DNA from: Lysobacteraceae bacterium
GTDB taxonomy: Bacteria > Pseudomonadota > Gammaproteobacteria > Xanthomonadales > Xanthomonadaceae
Assembly: GCA_017990865.1 (NCBI GenBank)
Contig: JAGNNB010000252.1
Location: 1-5,220 of the forward strand
Reading direction: 5' to 3'
DNA length: 5,220 bases
The notes beneath the pieces were generated by a model, which saw only the letters and a program-made list of their open reading frames with translations, was not told the origin of the DNA and made no database searches. Shown piece after piece: positions 1-5,220 of this stretch (within the stretch, counting starts at the first letter, position 1; each line of letters opens with the position of its first letter). A program made the translations under genes and the position numbers.

Positions 1-337
1 AGAAATGGGCCTGCCGCAACGACCAAGCTATAGTTTTTCTTCGCCGTGGGACGGCGGGCTGGGTTCGCCCGTGGCGATGGCGCCTGTCGGTGGCGGAAGT
101 ACGCCCTTCGCCTCGACCGGCGACGCCGCCCTCGATCGCATGCTCACTGCGATGCAAAACAGCGACAGCCAAGGCCTTCGGCAAGCATCCGCCAGCCTGT
201 ACGATCAAAACGCCGGGCAGTTCAAAGAACAAGGCGCAGCGGATCTGGCGCGGCAACAAGCCGAAGTCAAGCCGCAGCAGATCGTACCGCCGCAAGCCGA
301 TCAGCCCGAACAAGCCGCAGGGGGCCAGCGTCGATGA
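1..337 (+). CDS. C-terminal part of an unrecognised Gln/Ala-rich protein (5' end beyond the window)
   Basis: The frame is open to the left edge (a GAA codon precedes the ATG at 5-7), so this is probably the tail of a longer protein; only four bases lie upstream of that ATG, so a start there cannot be tested. About 110 residues are visible. Residues 7-38 are rich in Gly, Ser, Pro and Phe, like a flexible linker. Residues 40-85 look helical (ALDRMLTAM, then GLRQASASLYDQ). The last 60 residues hold 14 glutamines and end in a Pro/Gln/Ala tail. There is no membrane segment and no catalytic motif. The stop TGA (335-337) overlaps the ATG of the downstream lipoprotein gene, implying translational coupling. 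I do not recognise the family. A Gln-rich tail recalls Xanthomonadales type IV secretion effectors, but the usual conserved motifs of that C-terminal domain are not seen, so this is only speculation. That it is a real coding region is likely; its function is unknown. Confidence 0.6.
   Translation, partial: EMGLPQRPSYSFSSPWDGGLGSPVAMAPVGGGSTPFASTGDAALDRMLTAMQNSDSQGLRQASASLYDQNAGQFKEQGAADLARQQAEVKPQQIVPPQADQPEQAAGGQRR
319..324 (+). promoter_or_regulatory. Ribosome binding site of the lipoprotein gene
   Basis: The purine-rich stretch AGGGGG ends 9 bases before the ATG at 334. It lies inside the end of the upstream coding region and supports 334 as the start, rather than the in-frame ATG at 424, which would lose the signal peptide. 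Confidence 0.6.
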
Positions 338-984
338 TTCGGCGAGTGGGCGCTCTCTGGCTGACCGCCGTCGCGCTCACGGCCTGCGCCGACACAAAGC
401 CGTCCCCTCCGCCGGAGTCACCCATGACATCTTCTTCCGCCCCCGCCGAACATGCGTTACCTGAAGCCCGCATCCGCGGCGCGTTCGGCACTGACTTGCT
501 CGTCGCTATCGACGCGACGACCGACCGGCTGGTCGTCGATGTGCGCTATGTGTTGCGCAACGACGGCACGACCGCGCTGGCAGTGTTCGATCGCGGCAAT
601 GTCCACGACATCGGCATCGGCCGACAGGCCCTCGGCGGTATCGGTATCCCGCGCCAGGAGCCGACTGGCGACGATCTCACCCTCGTCCACGCGGCGATGG
701 CGCTGCCCGAGCCTTCGCCGACTTCGCCGCCCACCCCGCTCGCCATCGAACTGGCGCCCGGCGCCACCTTGGCCGCCCGGTTCCAGACCATGGTGCAAGC
801 CGACAGGATGCCCAAGCGCCTGCGTTGGTGCGTCGGGGTTTTGCCGACGAGCGACGTGCCATTAAATTCGCCGCAGGACACCAAGGACGGCCGCATCTGG
901 GTCGCTTCTTTCGCGGCGGCCGAGCGGCAACAACGGGTTTGCACGCCTTGGTACGACGTGGCGCGGGGCGCATTCGAAGCGTGA
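334..984 (+). CDS. Predicted lipoprotein of unknown function, 216 aa
   Basis: The N-terminus is a lipoprotein signal peptide: positive residues R3 and R4, a hydrophobic stretch at residues 5-17, then the lipobox L15-T16-A17-C18. Cleavage before C18 would leave a lipidated cysteine. The next residue is Ala rather than Asp, which by the E. coli +2 rule favours the outer membrane. A Pro/Ser/Thr-rich linker follows at about 22-39. The remainder (about 45-216) reads as beta-rich, with strands such as LVVDVRYVLRNDG resembling an Ig-like sandwich, a proline-rich loop at 125-136, and two mature-part cysteines, C166 and C203, that could form a disulfide. The frame runs further upstream to an ATG at 46, but that stretch is Arg-rich and overlaps the preceding gene. 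The start at 334 has an RBS and a 4-bp ATGA overlap with the upstream gene. No family is recognised. The coupling suggests a partner function with the upstream protein. An immunity or chaperone-like lipoprotein is possible but unproven. Confidence 0.82.
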   Translation: MIRRVGALWLTAVALTACADTKPSPPPESPMTSSSAPAEHALPEARIRGAFGTDLLVAIDATTDRLVVDVRYVLRNDGTTALAVFDRGNVHDIGIGRQALGGIGIPRQEPTGDDLTLVHAAMALPEPSPTSPPTPLAIELAPGATLAARFQTMVQADRMPKRLRWCVGVLPTSDVPLNSPQDTKDGRIWVASFAAAERQQRVCTPWYDVARGAFEA

Positions 985-996
985 TCCAACCGCGAC

Positions 997-1014
997 GAGA
1001 GCGGCGCTGCTCTC
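997..1014. repeat. Small inverted repeat after the lipoprotein gene
   Basis: GAGAGC (997-1002) and GCTCTC (1009-1014) form a 6-bp stem around a 6-base loop, 12 bases after the lipoprotein stop. No T-run follows. It may add structure to the 3' end of the transcript; the significance is weak. Confidence 0.35.
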
Positions 1015-1048
1015 CGCATTCGCCTCAACACAAAGTTCGTCGCTCAGC

Positions 1049-1071
1049 ACGCCCGCATTCGATGCGGGCGT
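1049..1071. terminator. Probable bidirectional terminator hairpin between convergent genes
   Basis: ACGCCCGCAT (1049-1058) and ATGCGGGCGT (1062-1071) form a perfect 10-bp GC-rich stem with a TCG triloop. It sits in the 108-bp gap between the convergent ends of the lipoprotein gene (984) and gltD (1093), where a shared terminator is expected. On the + strand it is followed by a weak T-containing tail (CGTCGTCTT). On the - strand there is no T-run, so termination of gltD there would be less canonical. The structure is certain; the function is inferred. Confidence 0.6.
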
Positions 1072-1092
1072 CGTCGTCTTGAACGGCGACTC

Positions 1093-2658
<1,566 letters not shown>

Positions 2659-2667
2659 GCCGCACCA

Positions 2668-2690
2668 AAAGCGTGGGCGAGGAGCGCTTT
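2668..2690. repeat. Weak inverted repeat in the gltB-gltD spacer
   Basis: AAAGCG (2668-2673) can pair with CGCTTT (2685-2690) around an 11-base loop. A six-pair stem can occur by chance; it is listed because it continues the run of palindromes. Confidence 0.3.
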
Positions 2691-2715
2691 ATCGCGACCC
2701 CGCCCCTCACCCCGC

Positions 2716-2743
2716 CCCTCTCCCCCGCACGCGGGGGAGAGGG
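2716..2743. repeat. Perfect 13-bp-stem C/G-rich palindrome
   Basis: CCCTCTCCCCCGC (2716-2728) is perfectly complementary to GCGGGGGAGAGGG (2731-2743), with only AC between the arms. It sits in a CCTCACCCC...CCCTCTCCC / GGGAGAGGG context that resembles a widespread intergenic palindrome of proteobacterial genomes; that resemblance is from memory. No T-run follows on either strand, so it is more like a repeated extragenic palindrome than an intrinsic terminator. Confidence 0.8.
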
Positions 2744-2778
2744 AGAAGAACGATACCGACACGCGACACCTCGCCCCC

Positions 2779-2846
2779 GTAGAGCGGAGCGCAGCTCCGC
2801 TACACCCTTTCCGCAGCCGCCACAGCGGAGCTGCGCTCCGCTCTAC
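2779..2846. repeat. REPIN/BIME-like pair of GTAG-headed REP palindromes
   Basis: Two identical 23-nt units lie in inverted orientation, at 2779-2801 (+) and 2824-2846 (-), separated by a 22-base spacer. Each unit reads 5'-GTAG, then AGCGGAGC, a GCA loop and GCTCCGCT: an 8-bp perfect hairpin preceded by the tetranucleotide GTAG. GTAG followed by a short palindrome is the known architecture of REP elements of Stenotrophomonas (SMAG), Xanthomonas and Pseudomonas that are mobilised by REP-associated tyrosine transposases (RAYT, TnpA_REP). Two REPs in inverted orientation correspond to the mobile REPIN unit. The exact identity of the arms is seen directly; membership in a genome-wide family is inferred. 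Confidence 0.85.
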
Positions 2847-2861
2847 CGATGGAACCGGGCA

Positions 2862-2922
2862 TCTTCCGCAGAGCGAAGCCCCCTTGGTAAGGGGGCGCGC
2901 CGAAGGCGGGGGGATCGGAAGA
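2862..2922. repeat. Composite multi-hairpin element
   Basis: An outer stem TCTTCCG (2862-2868) / CGGAAGA (2916-2922) encloses two inner hairpins. The first is GCCCCCTT-GGT-AAGGGGGC (2878-2896, eight perfect pairs). The second is CGCC-GAA-GGCG (2898-2908). The nested layout of an outer stem with two branches resembles a cruciform-forming MITE-like or extragenic repeat. Similar C5-TTGGTAA-G5 stretches occur as intergenic repeats in Xanthomonadaceae, to my recollection. No gene is present here. Confidence 0.65.
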
Positions 2923-2933
2923 ACGAAGCGGGG

Positions 2934-2960
2934 CCCGAGATTCGCGGAGCGAATCTTGGG
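2934..2960. repeat. 12-pair imperfect hairpin in the gltB-gltD spacer
   Basis: CCCGAGATTCGC (2934-2945) pairs with GCGAATCTTGGG (2949-2960) around a GGA triloop. The one non-Watson-Crick position (2937/2957) is G·U if transcribed from the + strand. It directly abuts the next hairpin. Confidence 0.7.
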
Positions 2961-2993
2961 ATGATCTTTTCGTGCGAAGCGCGAAAGGATCAT
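2961..2993. repeat. 15-pair hairpin spanning the gltB stop codon
   Basis: Bases 2961-2975 pair with 2979-2993 around a GAA triloop. The only non-Watson-Crick positions (2967/2987 and 2973/2981) are G·U on the + strand and A·C on the minus strand. The right arm includes the gltB TGA (complement of 2990-2992) and the last base of its final sense codon, so the palindrome boundary coincides with the end of the protein. In the gltB mRNA it would form immediately at the stop codon and could protect the 3' end or influence termination. Confidence 0.7.
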
Positions 2994-5220
2994 GCCGCCC
3001 TCCTGAGCGTCTCGCCCAGCACTTCGATGCTCACCGCCTTCGGTTTCACCAACCAGAATTTGCCGAGGTGGTCGCGGAAATTTTCGACGATCGCGCGCGC
3101 GTGCGCGCTGCCGGTATAGCGCACATGGGTTTCGAGCAAATCGAGCAAGTGCGAGCGATGATGTTCGAAGCCTTCGGAATTGATGCGCAGAATATCGATG
3201 AGTTCGTGGTTGTAGCGGTCGACGAAATCGCGGTCGCGATCGAGCACGTAGGCCATGCCGCCGGTGAAGCCCGCGCCGAAGTTCAAGCCGGTGCGGCCGA
3301 GGACGACGACAATGCCGCCGGTCATGTATTCGCAGCAGTGATCGCCAGCGCCTTCGACGATGGCGAGCGCGCCGGAGTTGCGCACCGCGAAACGCTCGCC
3401 CGCGCGACCCGCAGCGTAGAGTTCGCCGCCGGTCGCGCCGTACAAACAGGTGTTGCCGAGAATCGCCGACTCGTGCGCGACGTAGCGCGCGTTCTGCGGC
3501 GGGCGAATGACGATGCGGCCGTCGGCCATGCCTTTGCCGACGTAATCGTTGGCCTCGCCTTCGAGTTCCAGATGCACGCCGCCGGCCAGAAACGCGCCGA
3601 AACTTTGCCCGGCGGTGCCGTCGAAATGCAGATCGATCGGCGCATCGCACATGCCGTGGTTGCCGTGCGCGCGCGCGATGCGACCGGAAAGCCGCGCGCC
3701 GATCGTGCGGTCGGTGTTGCGGATCGGGTAGCGAAACGCGCCGCCGCGTTTTTGCGCGACGACATCGGCGAGGTCATGTTCCAGGATCGTGGCCAGTCCC
3801 GACGGCACCGGCTGGCGCGCGCGCGCGCCGCAATGGCCGCCGACCGCAAGTCCGTCGTTCGCGAGCAGCGGCGACAGATCGATACGTTCGCGCACCTCGC
3901 TCGCATCGACGCCGGTTTCGATTTGCCGCAGCAGATCGGTGCGGCCGACGATCTCTTCCAGCGTGCGCGCGCCGAGCGAAGCGAGCAATTCGCGCACGTC
4001 TTGGGCGATGCCGCGGAAGAAGTTCTCGACGCGCTCCGGCAAGCCGGTGAAGTGTTCGCTACGCAGCACGTCGTCCTGCGTCGCCACGCCGGTGGCGCAG
4101 TTGTTCAGATGGCAGATGCGCAGATATTTGCAACCCAGCGCGATCATCGGCGCGGTGCCGAAGCCGAACGATTCCGCGCCCAGCAGCGCGGCCTTGATCA
4201 CGTCCAAGCCGGTCTTCATGCCGCCGTCGGCCTGCACGATCACGCGGTCGCGCAATTCGTTCGCGACCAAGGCCTGCCGCGCTTCGCTCAAGCCCAGTTC
4301 CCACGGCGTACCGGCGTAGCGGATCGACGACAGCGGGCTGGCGCCGGTGCCGCCGTCGTGGCCGGAAATAGTGATCAGATCGGCGCCGGCCTTGGCGACG
4401 CCGCTGGCGATCGTGCCCACGCCCGCGTGCGCCACCAATTTCACCGAGATCAGCGCTTCGGGGTTCACTTGGCGCAGATCGAAAATCAATTGTGCGAGAT
4501 CTTCGATCGAATAGATGTCGTGATGCGGCGGCGGCGAAATCAAACCGATGCCCGGCCGCGCGTAGCGCAGGCGCGCGATCAACGCGTTGACTTTGTGACC
4601 GGGCAACTGACCGCCTTCGCCGGGCTTGGCGCCCTGCGCGACCTTGATCTGCAGCACTTCGGCGTTGACCAGATATTCGGGCGTGACGCCGAAGCGGCCC
4701 GACGCGACTTGCTTGATCTTCGAGACTTTGTCGGTGCCGTAGCGCGCGGGGTCTTCGCCGCCTTCGCCGGAATTGCTGCGGCCGCCGAGGCGGTTCATCG
4801 CGATCGCCAAGGCTTCGTGCGCTTCGGGCGACAGCGCGCCCAGGCTCATCGCCGCGGTGTCGAAACGCTGGACGATGCTCTCGATCGGTTCCACGTCATC
4901 CAACGGAATCGGCGTCGTCTGCGCCGTGTTCAACGCGAGCAGATCGCGCAGCGCCGCCGCCGGCCGCGTGTTCACCGCATCGGCGTAAGCGGTCCAATCC
5001 GCGCGCGACCCGCTGCGCACGGCGCGCTGCAGGCGCGTGACCACGTCGGGATTGTATTGGTGGTATTCGCCGGTCGGCGTGTACTGCAACAAGCCGCCGA
5101 TGTCCGGCAGCGCGTTATTGTCCCAGGCATGCAAGGCGATGCGCGCGGCATCGGCCTGCAAATCCTCGAACGTGGCGCCGCCGATGCGCGACGGCGTACC
5201 GCCGAAGCACAGATCGACCA
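2990..5220 (-). CDS. gltB: Glutamate synthase [NADPH] large (alpha) subunit GltB, C-terminal half
   Basis: The 5' end lies beyond the right edge. The frame is open from 5218, giving 742 visible residues, about half of the usual roughly 1,500. The subunit converts glutamine and 2-oxoglutarate to glutamate in the cytoplasm with electrons from GltD. Numbering from the first whole codon, the FMN/synthase TIM-barrel domain shows [16 protein letters not shown] (145-160), EGGQLPGHK (201-209), PPPHHDIYS (229-237), the lysine-bearing [12 protein letters not shown] (258-269) and [11 protein letters not shown] (285-295). The 3Fe-4S ligands follow as C363-x5-C369-x4-C374. The C-terminal GXGXG beta-helix domain covers about 530-660, with repeated Gly-spaced motifs such as [14 protein letters not shown]. 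The N-terminal class II amidotransferase domain with its Cys nucleophile is not in the window. A TTG at 5161 is internal, because conserved sequence ([10 protein letters not shown]) continues upstream of it. No frameshift or missing motif is seen. The stop lies within a hairpin. Confidence 0.97.
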   Translation of the reverse strand, partial: VDLCFGGTPSRIGGATFEDLQADAARIALHAWDNNALPDIGGLLQYTPTGEYHQYNPDVVTRLQRAVRSGSRADWTAYADAVNTRPAAALRDLLALNTAQTTPIPLDDVEPIESIVQRFDTAAMSLGALSPEAHEALAIAMNRLGGRSNSGEGGEDPARYGTDKVSKIKQVASGRFGVTPEYLVNAEVLQIKVAQGAKPGEGGQLPGHKVNALIARLRYARPGIGLISPPPHHDIYSIEDLAQLIFDLRQVNPEALISVKLVAHAGVGTIASGVAKAGADLITISGHDGGTGASPLSSIRYAGTPWELGLSEARQALVANELRDRVIVQADGGMKTGLDVIKAALLGAESFGFGTAPMIALGCKYLRICHLNNCATGVATQDDVLRSEHFTGLPERVENFFRGIAQDVRELLASLGARTLEEIVGRTDLLRQIETGVDASEVRERIDLSPLLANDGLAVGGHCGARARQPVPSGLATILEHDLADVVAQKRGGAFRYPIRNTDRTIGARLSGRIARAHGNHGMCDAPIDLHFDGTAGQSFGAFLAGGVHLELEGEANDYVGKGMADGRIVIRPPQNARYVAHESAILGNTCLYGATGGELYAAGRAGERFAVRNSGALAIVEGAGDHCCEYMTGGIVVVLGRTGLNFGAGFTGGMAYVLDRDRDFVDRYNHELIDILRINSEGFEHHRSHLLDLLETHVRYTGSAHARAIVENFRDHLGKFWLVKPKAVSIEVLGETLRRAA

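Noticed and set aside
46..984. Longer 312-aa version of the lipoprotein gene starting at 46
   Set aside because: The extra N-terminal part is Arg-rich, overlaps the preceding coding frame, and would bury the signal peptide and lipobox. The start at 334 has an RBS and an ATGA overlap.
424..984. Internal ATG at 424 as start of the lipoprotein
   Set aside because: It would remove the clear signal peptide and lipobox and lacks as good an RBS.
2779..2846. CRISPR array or phage attachment site
   Set aside because: There are only two repeat units, they are inverted rather than direct and internally palindromic, there are no further spacers, and no integrase or tRNA gene is nearby.
2716..2993. Spacer hairpins as standard intrinsic terminators of gltB
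   Set aside because: None is followed by a T-run on the minus strand. They fit repeated extragenic palindromes better, though partial attenuation is not excluded.
3086..3110. Alternating CG tracts in gltB (also near 3665-3680 and 3815-3830) as Z-DNA signals
   Set aside because: They lie in conserved coding sequence and follow from Arg/Ala codons in a GC-rich genome.

Overview
The window comes from a high-GC gammaproteobacterium, most likely Xanthomonadaceae/Lysobacteraceae (Lysobacter, Xanthomonas or Stenotrophomonas type). The pointers are the very GC-rich codon use, the form of the glutamate synthase proteins, and a palindromic repeat with a 5' GTAG head, the signature of the Stenotrophomonas/Xanthomonas class of REP elements. 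Genus assignment is inference; no rRNA or other marker is present.

Layout. (1) Positions 1-984, + strand: the C-terminal end of an unrecognised Gln/Ala-rich protein whose frame is open at the left edge. It is joined by a 4-bp ATGA stop/start overlap to a 216-aa lipoprotein with a clear lipobox. (2) Positions 985-1092: a short convergent intergenic gap with a perfect 10-bp-stem hairpin, a probable shared terminator. (3) Positions 1093-2592, - strand: gltD, the complete small (beta) subunit of NADPH-dependent glutamate synthase. (4) Positions 2593-2989: a 397-bp non-coding spacer filled almost end to end with palindromes. (5) Positions 2990 to the right edge, - strand: the C-terminal half of gltB, the large (alpha) subunit.

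How it works together. GltB and GltD form GOGAT. GltD takes electrons from NADPH through FAD and 4Fe-4S clusters to the 3Fe-4S/FMN site of GltB. There 2-oxoglutarate is aminated with ammonia released from glutamine in the N-terminal domain, which lies outside the window. The two genes are co-oriented in the order gltB-gltD, as expected of an operon, but are separated by the palindrome cluster.

The most interesting part is that spacer. It holds a REPIN-like pair of identical 23-nt GTAG-headed palindromes in inverted orientation, a 13-bp C/G-rich palindrome, a composite multi-hairpin element, two abutting hairpins (the last of which contains the gltB stop codon), and a further hairpin just upstream of gltD. 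None has a U-tract in the direction of gltBD transcription. They look more like accumulated repetitive elements, possibly modulating gltB/gltD stoichiometry, than simple terminators. The genes themselves are ordinary metabolic genes, and I see no clear new enzymatic or defence system. The leftmost pair (tail of an unknown protein plus a translationally coupled lipoprotein) is the only other candidate for novelty and needs the upstream sequence.
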